Shown here one piece after another: positions 38,276 to 47,424 of a stretch of DNA of 64,000 bases (position 1 is the stretch's first letter; every line of letters begins with the position of its first letter). A program made the translations under genes and the position numbers. The notes beneath the pieces were generated by a model. It did not search any database, was not told where the DNA came from, and saw nothing but the letters and a program-made list of their open reading frames with translations. Location: contig LGRX02003538.1 of NCBI GenBank assembly GCA_001247695.2, positions 1 to 64,000 on the forward strand. The letters run 5' to 3'. This DNA comes from Cymbomonas tetramitiformis. Taxonomy: Eukaryota > Chlorophyta > Pyramimonadophyceae > Pyramimonadales > Pyramimonadaceae.

Positions 38276-41200
38276 ATCAGCCTGAAGATGCCACTGAAGC
38301 AAGTGGCCGGGTTGAGAGTATCTCAGAAGAAGTCCTTTCCAGTCTGACATTGCAGTTTCAGCAGATGGACACTCCCTCAGAGCACATCGCACAGATGCAG
38401 TCTCAAACAGCACAGCTGAAATCACAGAAGAAGCTGTTGTTGTACAAAGGGAAAGTATATGGACAGAGTACTCACATTTTGGTAGATCCAGGAGCCACAT
38501 CGTCTTTCATTGACAGACAATTCGCTGCTCAGCTTGGTATAGCACCCACAGACTCTTCATCGTTTTCAGTGGGATTGGCTGGAGGAAGCCAACTACCATG
38601 CACATCCTATCTTCCCAAAGCTACATTTACGCTGGACAAGTATAAGGATACAGAAGATTTCTACATCATTGACATGAAACCATTCACTGTCATTCTGGGT
38701 CAAGATTGGTTGGAGAGGAGAAATCCACACATTGACTTTCAGACCAAAAATCTGACGATCACTAGGAAGCATTCATCAGGCTCCAGTATTCGCACAGTAT
38801 TGTCCAGAGTTGAGCAGACTCCAGACTCAGATGACCTTCCTGAAATGGAATTGGTCAGCGCCACCACCATGAGAAAGCACCTTCGTCGTATTCGATCCAG
38901 TGGTTCGGCTGAAGAAGCCGTAGCTTATCTCTTCTTTCTCTCAGAGGTCGACGGTGAACTAATCTTTATAGCATCAGACACAGACACCACTATGGAAGAC
39001 CCCGAGGTCACACCAGCACGTGATCAGATGAGAGAAGACTTTTCAGACATATTCCAGGAGGATCTTCCAGCTGGTCATAGGCCAGAACGGTTTGAAGGTG
39101 GTTATCATCGAATCAACATTGAACCTGGGCACACGCCACTATCGCAACCAGTACGTACCATTCCAGTACCCATGATGGAAGAACTCAAACGACAGATCAT
39201 CAAATATGTCGACTTGGGTATCCTTCGTCCGTCATCATCTCCATATGGATGTCCTATCATTTTCGCTCCTAAGCCAGGTGGGAAGTGGAGGATGTGCTGT
39301 GATTATCGAGCCCTTAATAACATCACAATTAAGGACACGTATCCATTGCCACCTCACGACACCCTTCTTGAACAGCTAAAAGGCGCACGATGGTTTAGCA
39401 GATTTGACTTCAATCAGTTTTTCCATCAGATCCCTATACATCCAGATGACATTCACAAAACAGCTATTCGCACCAGATACGGTTCCTATGAGTGGACAGT
39501 CATGCCTTTCGGATTGACCAATGCTCCTGCAACAGCTCTACGTGTAGGAAATCGGGCATTCTTCGACTTCATCGATCGGTTCCTTGTCATTTTCATGGAC
39601 GATACCATCGTATACAGTCCGGATTTTGACAGCCACGTGAGTCATGTCCGACAGTTTCTCCAGCGTTGCAGAGAACACCAGTTCTTCATCAGGCCTTCCA
39701 AGGTGGAGTTGTTCGTCAGATCCATAGACTTCATCGGACATCACATCTCTGAAGCAGGCTTGTCCATCATCGAAGACAGAATCCGAGCAGTTATGGCAAT
39801 TCAGCCTCCAGTGTCTTATGGTCCTACCGTTGGAAAACAGCCTCTACGCCGTATGGCTAAAGACGGCAAGTCATCCCTTCGGTCATTCTTGGGCATGGTC
39901 GGTCAATTCAGGAGATTCATACCAAAGTTCTCCAAAGTTGCCGAGCCGCTCAATCGTCTCCTTAAAGATAATGCAGAGTTTGTCTGGGAATCTGAGCAGC
40001 AGCAGGCATTTGATAACCTCAAAAGTGCCATCTGTAACGCTCCAGTACTACAGCTTCCAGATCAGAAACTGCCATCTATTATGGAGGTCGATGGATCAGG
40101 CACACACGTTGGTCAAGTGATACTCCAGGATCAAGGAAAAGGTATGAAGCCATGTGGCTATCACAGCGTCACTCTATCCGATACACAGAGACGTTGGCCT
40201 ATTCCTGAGATCGAGCTATTTGCCATTGTGGAGGGCTTCCGATTCTTTCGCCACATCTTGTTGGGAGCTCCTGAGACCATTGTACGCTCAGATCATCAGC
40301 CACTGGTTTATTTCCAGACCAAATCCACACTGAGCCCCAAACAGGCACGGTGGTTGGATGAGCTCTCCGAGTACAACTTCCGTATAGAGCATATTGCTGG
40401 CGATAAGAATAAGGTCGCAGATGCACTCACTCGTATCTCTGCACTTTTTGAACTCACTGATTGTCTTCAGCACATGTACATCAGCGAGGTCATGCCATCT
40501 GCAGATCCTACATTTATTGCTCTTATATCTTCTTCATCAGCTCATCAGCTACACGACATCATTATATCCGAATATGATCGTGATACATTTGCACAGACTA
40601 TTTTGGCTAAACTGACATCATCGACTTCATCACAGTCAGTCAGCAGCTACAGCTTCGAGCTTATTCAGGGGTTGATCTATCGTAATACCATATATGGCAG
40701 ACAGCTGTACATTCCACCAACAGCTAAAGTCCCTACAGATGACGGTGAGATCACACAGCTTCGCCACATTCTCCTTCATGAGTGCCACTCAGCCACTATT
40801 TCTGGTCATGTAGGCAAAAATCGCATGCTTCATCTTCTGCGTAGCCGGTATTATTGGCCAGGAATGACAACGGCAGCCATCAAGTACATTCGGGAGTGCC
40901 CCGTTTGTCAGCGCCAGAAAACGAGGCGACACAAGCCTTATGGTCAGGCACATATACGATATTCCGTGCCTAAGACAAAATGGCTAGATGTATCTCTTGA
41001 TTGGATCACTGACCTGCCTATCACCACTAATGGGCACGACAGTATATTTGTGGTGATGTGCCAATTTTCTCATCGATGTCATCTCATTCCCTTCAGCATG
41101 ACCTGGACAGCTCAGCATACTGCTTCTATCTATATGCAGCATATCTTCAAGCTCCATGGTCTTCCGAGGAACATCATCTCAGATCGAGACCCCAGATTCA

Positions 41201-42138
41201 CCTCTACATTCTGGCAGACACTGTGGAAATCTACTGGTACAAGATTGTCTATGACGTCCTCACACCATCCACAGTCGAATGCTGCCAATGAGAGGAGCCA
41301 TGCCTTCATCGAGGATATCCTCAGGTACTTTTCAAATTGTTGATTCATGATTCGATTTCACCATCCTCTGGTTTATAAACTGATTAGATGGTATTTTTTC
41401 ATCCACAGGTGTTGTTGCAATGATACTTCAGCGAATTCGTGGGAGGACAAGTTGCCTCTGGCGGAGTTTGCGATTAACAACACAGTTTCTGCATCAACTG
41501 GTTATTCACCATTTTATCTCGACTCGATGGCGCAACCACTTTCGCCTCATGACCTGGTAATCACTATTCCGCCAGAAGCTCCTGTTCCAATACAAAGAGC
41601 TATTCGAGATCATTTTGACCAGTACTCGGCTGTTCATGCCAACGCGGTAGACAACATTTTCCGAGCAGCAGAAATTAGCCAAGCCAGATTCAATAAGACT
41701 CACATGCCTCGACAGTTTGCAGTTGGGCAGAAAGTTCTTTTACGGACCGAGTTTATTCAATGGACTGGTTTGACAGAGGCAGGCAGACACTTTAAGCAGC
41801 CATATATTGGGCCGTTCACCATTTCCAAAGTGCTTAGCCATGGCCGTGCATACGAGTTAGATTTCGGAAACCTCGATATCCGTATTCATCCGGTACAGCC
41901 TGTATCCAGATTAGAGCTGTACAATGACTCGATCCAAGCACCTTTGCCTCTGCCACAGATGATCACCGAAGAAGGGCAACCACTGTTTGAGATATCACAT
42001 ATACTCTCGGATAAGTTTACTAGAGGTGTCAAATACTATTTAGTGCGATATGCAGGCTACGGCCCTGAGCATGACACCTGGGTCAAAGCCACAGAGCTGA
42101 CCAATGCAGCAGACATTATAGCTGCCTATGAAGGCTAA
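38227..42138 (+). CDS. pol: Gypsy-B Pol: protease, RT, RNase H, integrase, chromodomain (one intron)
   Basis: The exons are 38227-41324 and 41409-42138. The protease active site LVDPGATSS lies near 38,480 (Pro in place of the usual Ser/Thr). Reverse transcriptase spans about 39,100-39,650, with FMDD at 39,592-39,603. RNase H spans about 40,070-40,420 (VDGSG, EIELFA, SDHQ). Integrase has an HHCC zinc site near 40,770-40,915 and D, D, E in SLDWITDLP, SDRDPRF and NAANERS. The chromodomain lies near 42,000-42,130 (YLVRYAGYGPEHDTW), which makes this a chromovirus. Removing the 84-bp insert joins ...AFIEDILR to CCCNDTSANSWEDKLPLAEFAINN, the usual integrase sequence. No stops or frameshifts remain, so the proteins look intact although the 5-prime leader is wrecked by insertions. 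Confidence 0.92.
41325..41408 (+). other. 84-bp intron inside the Gypsy-B integrase
   Basis: Starts GTACTTTTC and ends TTTTTTCATCCACAG, contains an in-frame TGA, and is flanked by exon ends TCAG and GTGTTG. Excision restores the conserved integrase reading frame without any other change. Confidence 0.75.
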
Positions 42139-43153
42139 ACATTATATTAAGCCTCATGCCCTTACTTCTTGTAATATATACTAATACATGTCGATCATCT
42201 ATATACCTTGCTCTTAATGTTTTATCATTATGTTGCATAGAAGCAGGAAATTGATCCTTCCTTGCTAAAGGTGTAGTGAGCCTTGTACAAATCATACCCT
42301 TGCACAGATACGCACATGCGAGATATCATATCTGTGGATAAATAAAAACTGCTAAATGCTACCTTTGCCAAAGCCGTGGTTTGTCATCGGATTCTTGGCC
42401 AGTCATCCGAAGCTACCGGAGATATCGACTGAGGTAGACGGAGTTGTGATCCTAAGTTGTGCTTGACAAACATAACTAAATAAATTTCACATTAGTACGT
42501 GGCGAATCCATTCTCACTCATCGCGATAGTAGATGTTCGTCAAAGCGTGCGTACTGGACCATATTAGAGTGAGCAGACCGGGTAAAGATTATAAGTCCAA
42601 TCCCGTTAAGCAGGGCCACTCTGTTTGCAATAAAACAAGCCCCCGGTGAAATAACTCCGGAAACAAACACGGGCTCCCCGTTGCCGCCTATGATCCTCCA
42701 AAGTAGCTTAAGGAGGGGAGGAAGGGTTGGGTGCATTATATCAGGCCGAGAATCGTTCGATTATAAATCGTTAAATCGTGGGATCATCGTTCGCAAAGCG
42801 ACGACGGCTAGCGCAAATAATCCGTAACGTACACTTCGGATGCTTTGAATCGTCACTCTGACGCACGATACGTGTGGATCAATCAGTAATCCAGCGTCAA
42901 TCTGTATCACGAAACGCAATTCATTGAACCTTGAAACGTCACTCTGAAATACGATACGAACTTCAAAGGGGGCTACATCCTAAGAACTGTAAGGTGAGGG
43001 ACTAAAGTGGACTCAGTTCCCCCCAATAACCTAAAAGCACCATGAGGGACGCCTCAAATCGGTGTAAGAAGACTGGTACCAGCAAGAAGCGACAACAACA
43101 AAGACATCATAGACATATACAAAGGTATGCCCGTTGTGAGGTCACAACTCTTT
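42139..43153 (+). other. Gypsy-B 3-prime non-coding region
   Basis: About 1 kb between the pol stop and the purine tract. No coding frame or known RNA is recognised. Confidence 0.55.
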
Positions 43154-43167
43154 TAAGAGGGGAGATC
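43154..43167 (+). other. Gypsy-B polypurine tract
   Basis: AAGAGGGGAGATC sits directly before the TGTCAGGG start of the 3-prime LTR, as expected for plus-strand priming. Confidence 0.7.
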
Positions 43168-43813
43168 TGTCAGGGTCATGACCGATGACATATGTGTCAT
43201 ATGTGTCATACGTGTCATACCTGTCAGACATGTCATACCATACAGGATCATGACCGATGACATATGTGTCATACATGTCATACGTGTCATACCTGTCAGA
43301 CATGTCATACCATGTCATGTCATGTCATGTCGAGTCGTGTCATATATTATTATGACAGTCGTCAGTACGGTCGACTATGACTGTACATGTCGCCAGATGA
43401 TAAGTCACATCATCTGTCATTATTCAAGGAAAGACTTGAATGACCCTGTCATCGAGAGTTCGTACGTCGAACTCGAAGATGGCAAAGCAAGATACATCTT
43501 GAAGTAACAAACAAGAACCATCTTGGCTTTAAGCATGTGCGGAACACGCATGCGCAGTATGAACGAACTATTCGTTACCACAATACTGGTCGTTCAACCA
43601 ACGTCTCGGGTTCACAACCCAATGGCGGTACCATCTATGCGATGGGAGACGTATGGTATAGATGAGCGAAGCGTTGGGCTTCAGCAGTATCTTCACACAG
43701 AAGTTCTGCAACTCATCCCGCTATTATCTGACGCTTGTGTTTGCCGTTCCACAGCACAGCGCATATTTGTATTTTGTATGATATATTGAGGGCTTACTTA
43801 TCTAGCCCTAACA
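43168..43813 (+). repeat. 3-prime LTR (646 bp) of Gypsy-B
   Basis: Same length as the LTR at 10895, with only a few differences, mostly in the TGTCAT array. Ends CCCTAACA. Confidence 0.8.
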
Positions 43814-44075
43814 GAATGGTATTCTCGTCAAGGCACGAACAGCACGAGAACTCAATTGTGTGCAGCGCATAGATATCATTAATTTGTGTTGACAGGTTGC
43901 GGAGCACATAAGGCGACGCACTCGCATAAATCGAATATTTGATATATCCGCTGCAATAGCGAAGATAGCGTGCGAGAAAATTGTCGCGTTCGCAGAAGCG
44001 CACTCGCAGGATACAGCTGATCGCATATACTACACGATAAGGTGTGCATATGGCATACATCCGCGCAGCAATGAG
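43814..44075 (+). other. extra Gypsy-B leader after the 3-prime LTR
   Basis: Begins GAATGGTATTC and matches 11541-11813 except for a small insertion there. A normal element would end at 43813. It stops abruptly and TR-GAG#1 internal DNA resumes. Confidence 0.7.
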
Positions 44076-44335
44076 ATGCTGTGTTCCTATCTCTTTTCTC
44101 CACCACTTGCTGTAGTTTTGGACAGAAGGATGTCGTTGTACTTCTCACCACTAGCGGGCAACTGTATCAATTTAGACGAACATTTTTTATGGCAGGAGAT
44201 CTTTACAGTTCGCAAAGAGTGGCATGAAGAATTAAGGCTAAACCGACAGGCAGACTTATTTTTACATTCTTCCATCACATGCAGACAGGCGAGATTTGTC
44301 AGAGCACCCACCACTAGCTGGCAGAGCATTCATTC

Positions 44336-44647
44336 TCATGGGGAACGCAATTATTTCCCCCAACAGTCGCGGCGGAACCAGCCGCGTGCCCCGCGGGTCC
44401 AGCGGGGTACCGACAACGGCAGATTGGGGGGAAAACAGAGCGTTCCTTCGTGTGTCACTCTTCGCCGCCTACGTGGCACTGTGGGGACTCAGTACTCTGT
44501 ACCGCACCAGAATCGCCATCAAAAGCCAGAGTAGCTCAACGGCAGAGCGCTCGTCCGGTATGCGAGAGGTCACGGGCTCGATCCCGGCCTGGCTCACCTT
44601 TTTCGGGCTTCTGGTCTAGCGGTGTCACAGTTTCTGTTTCCCCATGA
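44336..44647 (+). repeat. LTR 1 of the miniature element
   Basis: 312 bp. Internal hairpin-rich start (CAGTCGCGGCGG...), tRNA-like unit, T-run, then the TTCCCCATGA end. Confidence 0.75.
44525..44598 (+). tRNA. tRNA-like Pol III unit, copy 1 (degenerate, Thr-like anticodon GGT)
   Basis: The D arm (GCTC/GAGC) and the 5-bp anticodon stem (CTCGT/GCGAG) are intact. The anticodon triplet would be GGT, but position 33 is C where T is near universal. An A-box (TAGCTCAACGG) and B-box (GGCTCGATCC) are present, and TTTTT at 44599-44603 is a Pol III terminator. The T loop is one base short and the acceptor 3-prime strand lacks two bases (GCCAG/CTGGC pair only). A functional tRNA is therefore doubtful, but transcription is plausible. 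Confidence 0.5.
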
Positions 44648-44726
44648 GGTTATGGGCCCACCACGCTTCCACTGCGCATCGCGGTTGTGTGGTTGTGCCA
44701 CGTAGACACTTCAGAGTGAGGTTGTG

Positions 44727-45040
44727 TCATGGGGAACGCAATTAATTCCCCCAACAGTCGCGGCGGAACCAGCCGCGTGCCCCGGGTCCAGCGGGGTACC
44801 GACAACGGCAGATTGGGGAAAAAACAGAGCGTTCCTTCGTGTGTCACTCTTCGCCGCCTACGTGGCACTATGGGGACTCAGTAGCTACTCTGTACCGCAC
44901 CAGAATCGCCATCAAAAGCCAGAGTAGCTCAACGGCAGAGCGCTCGTCCGGTATGCGAGAGGTCACGGGCTCGATCCCGGCCTGGCTCACCTTTTTCGGG
45001 CTTCTGGTCTAGCGGTGTCACAATTTCTGTTTCCCCATGA
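44727..45040 (+). repeat. LTR 2 of the miniature element
   Basis: 314 bp. Differs from LTR 1 by a few substitutions and by indels of two and four bases. Confidence 0.75.
44918..44991 (+). tRNA. tRNA-like Pol III unit, copy 2
   Basis: Identical to the unit at 44525-44598, again followed directly by TTTTT (44992-44996). Confidence 0.5.
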
Positions 45041-45232
45041 CATTCTAGCAAACCGGAATTGGTCCTAGCTATTTCCTAAGCTTAGCAAGTATTTATCATG
45101 CTAGCTTGACTTTCTTCATGCCACCTGTGACTTTGCTAGCTGACTAGAGTTACCATCTCTTTACATTCTCTGCAAACTCTAGTAGCTAGGGTGGTGAGTG
45201 TCACTAGCCGGCCCACCTCAGATGAGGTGGTG

Positions 45233-45411
45233 TGCTGGAATTGGCACTACGACTAGTTCGTACAGTCTAGTATCATCGTTCCTGTACGTCATCTTCGGTG
45301 GTCAGCCTGTGTCACTCATCTCGGGTATATATCGATTGTATATCCGAGTTTAGTGATCCGTTGTTTACCGTCGGCGGCGGGTCCCCACTGCATGAGCTGC
45401 TGTTTCCAGCG
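45233..45411 (+). repeat. 3-prime LTR of TR-GAG#1
   Basis: 179 bp, in the same orientation as the LTR at 9551 and more diverged than the TR-GAG#2 pair. The last base is G instead of A. It is followed by the duplication ATATC. Confidence 0.8.
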
Positions 45412-47247
45412 ATATCAAACTATCGATTGTGCAGGTTTTGATGCTCCATATTTTATTTATAACAAATTACATATAAATGCCCAAATAATCGATTATTTAT
45501 CGATTGTGCCGATTATCGATACCATTTTTCGGATATCGGATAGTATCGATACCAAAAAACCAAACCGATACCGCATAGAGCCCTGATGCCGGCACACCAC
45601 CGCGCCCGCACCACACGCTCCGCCGCCCACTGAACATTGCACGCACAACACTAGCGACTAGGTCACCCCCAAGATCTCGGGGGTTGCACATCAAAAGAGA
45701 TACAACACGATTTTTCTAAATTTTAGACGAAATTCGTTCAGTGAGGGGGGGCTAACCCCCTCCCCCCCCTTCCTCGCACACTTACGGTCAGCTGCCTGTG
45801 CCTCGAACGGATCGATGGGGAGGGAAAAAATCAGAGCGATGAAAAAAGTCGCATTTAAGGGTAGGGTGCCGGAAGGCTTCAAAACATTTTCTGGAATTAA
45901 AGTTGATAGCAAATCCCATATTTAATCGATAAATAAAATAATTACTTTCAAAAATTCCTAGAGGCGAAATTTGCAACATGACCCCCTATTTTTATTGGCT
46001 AGGGTCCAAGAATGGGGTGTCGACGTGGTATCAAAAAAAATAATAAAACATTTACGCTAGCAGAAGGGACAAAGTCCTGAGAGTGCGGTAACCCTGCAAA
46101 GCAGGCTAGTGAAAACACTAGGGGCTACTCCCTCTACTATAGCGCGCCCACAAAGGGGCTCAACCCACTTTTCAGCAGGGTGACATCTAGAGAAAAAGCA
46201 AGGTGCTAAGCAAAAAACTCTAGAAGGTGGAGAAGCAGCCATGGCCGGGTGAGTGGAGGGGTGGCTGAATCTGAGCGGTGGGGAGGGAAGTCGAAGAATT
46301 AAGGGGGTATTTGGAGACGTTGAGGAAGGGGGTCAGGGTGGGCGGGGAGAGGGGGGGGTGGTGGGGGAGGGGAGAGGGGGGCCCCTCCCCTAGGGGACGG
46401 GGAACCACCTTATATTGCAAGACTTTTGAAAATTACTGCAAAAGAGTTTGAAGAAAGTCGTTTGATTGCTGCACAGCTTCTGTTTCTGTCATGGTCTCAC
46501 TGCTCGAGATGTCAACTGTATGCGGGTCAGTGTTTAAGGTGGTGGGGGTGTTTAACAGAAACAAGTCTCGCCTATTTCTGGTGTGTTGCCTACAGATTCT
46601 TGAAAGTTTTTTAAGGAGAGGTTTAATCTTGCCACGGGGAACACCTATCGTGTTGAGGACAGTACCGAAAAGAGGAGGGAGGTACCAATTTCGAGATCAA
46701 TTTTTTGTAGAATAAAAACAAGCAGATTAAGTAATACAATTGCCATAAAAATTATATCTCGAAAATGATTCGATAGAATCGCCTCAGATTTTTTTGATAC
46801 CACGTGGACACCCCATTCTTGGACCCTAGCCAATAAAAATAGGGGCATGTTGCAAAATTCTGCGCTATAATTTTCAACAGGTGGCATCTTTACAATGTAA
46901 TTTTAATTCTGCTAAGTATGGAAATTGTAATCAGTATTTTTTAATTCGTGGGAAGCTGGCACCCTACCCTTAAGATTTCTTTAATTCTAGATTCTCGACT
47001 TTATATCCGATAGATTTTAGCCGGCTTCGAACCGGCCGTTGCGGTTCGGACTCGAAAACGAAACTGCTCTGGTCAAAAACGAGCTCGCTTTCTCATCTGG
47101 CCGAACAGACGTGCTTTTTAGAATATATGGAGAAAGGCTTCTGACTGAAACGAACGCAGCGGAGAATATATATACCCTGATTACGGTCAGGTATAGGGTG
47201 AGGCGTACAAGTGTGCTCTATCGTCTTCAGTTCTTACCTTCATAAAG
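45412..47247. other. intergenic DNA before the host gene, with an inverted repeat
   Basis: No gene recognised. Imperfect inverted arms at about 45855-46040 and 46788-46985 share TAAGGGTAGGGTGCC and a 60-bp core (ATTTTTATTGGCTAGGG, AATGGGGTGTC). The interval between them holds the second SINE-like copy. A TATATATACC tract at 47167-47176, about 75 bp before the start codon of the downstream gene, may belong to its promoter. Confidence 0.5.
46033..46177 (-). mobile_element. SINE-like short repeat, copy 2
   Basis: Nearly identical to 791-944 over its whole length, including both hairpins and the CAGCA end. The A/T triplet tail is shorter. Confidence 0.5.
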
Positions 47248-47424
47248 ATGTGGAGCGAGCTCTCGAAACTTGCCGATAGCACTGACGACGAAGAGAATGA
47301 GCATGACCAGGAGGATGGCTTCGCTTTTGAGGGTTTGGGGGCATCTCTGCAGTCTCTGCAAAGCAATATGAGGCATGGGGTGACATCACTCACCGCGAAT
47401 TTGGAGGAACGCACAAAAAAACTG
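47248..47424 (+). CDS. exon 1 of the coiled-coil gene
   Basis: 59 codons from the ATG at 47248 (MWSELSKLAD) to ...NLEERTKKL, donor GTGCGC at 47425. Joins in phase 0 to AVADKISGIKSGM at 47535 after a 110-bp intron. Confidence 0.75.

Larger units (their letters stand above)
10895..43813 (+). mobile_element. Gypsy-B, Ty3/Gypsy chromovirus, heavily interrupted
   Basis: The LTRs at 10895-11540 and 43168-43813 are both 646 bp and nearly identical. The leader after the 5-prime LTR starts with TGGTATTCT (primer-binding) and is split by TR-GAG#2, Chromo-A, a 682-bp duplicated segment and the Mutator-like element before reaching gag at 36,914. Gag and pol follow, then a purine tract and the 3-prime LTR. 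The element sits in TR-GAG#1, just after its gag-like stop codon. The left target flank is CAGGC. The right flank is unclear because 263 bp of extra leader follow the 3-prime LTR. Confidence 0.75.
44336..45040 (+). mobile_element. miniature LTR element (TRIM-like) with tRNA-like genes in its LTRs
   Basis: Two direct repeats, 44336-44647 and 44727-45040 (312 and 314 bp, about 97% alike by eye), enclose only 79 bp. The 79 bp start GGTTATGGGCCC, a primer-binding context shared with the TR-GAG family, and end CTTCAGAGTGAGGTTGTG, a weak purine tract. The whole is flanked by the 5-bp duplication CATTC (44331-44335 and 45041-45045) and lies inside TR-GAG#1. The ends are TCATGGGGAA and TTCCCCATGA, not the usual TG...CA. 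Each LTR holds a 74-base tRNA-like sequence followed by TTTTT. No protein is encoded. Confidence 0.75.
9551..45411 (+). mobile_element. TR-GAG#1, gag-only LTR element, outermost shell of the nested block
   Basis: The 5-prime LTR is 9551-9727, internal DNA 9728-10894, then interrupted by Gypsy-B (10895-44075). The internal region resumes at 44076-44335, is interrupted again by the miniature LTR element 44336-45040, and continues 45041-45232 to the 3-prime LTR at 45233-45411. The flanking duplication ATATC (9546-9550 and 45412-45416) shows that both LTRs belong to one insertion although they are now 36 kb apart. The internal 3-prime segment matches that of TR-GAG#2 in order and orientation. Confidence 0.8.
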
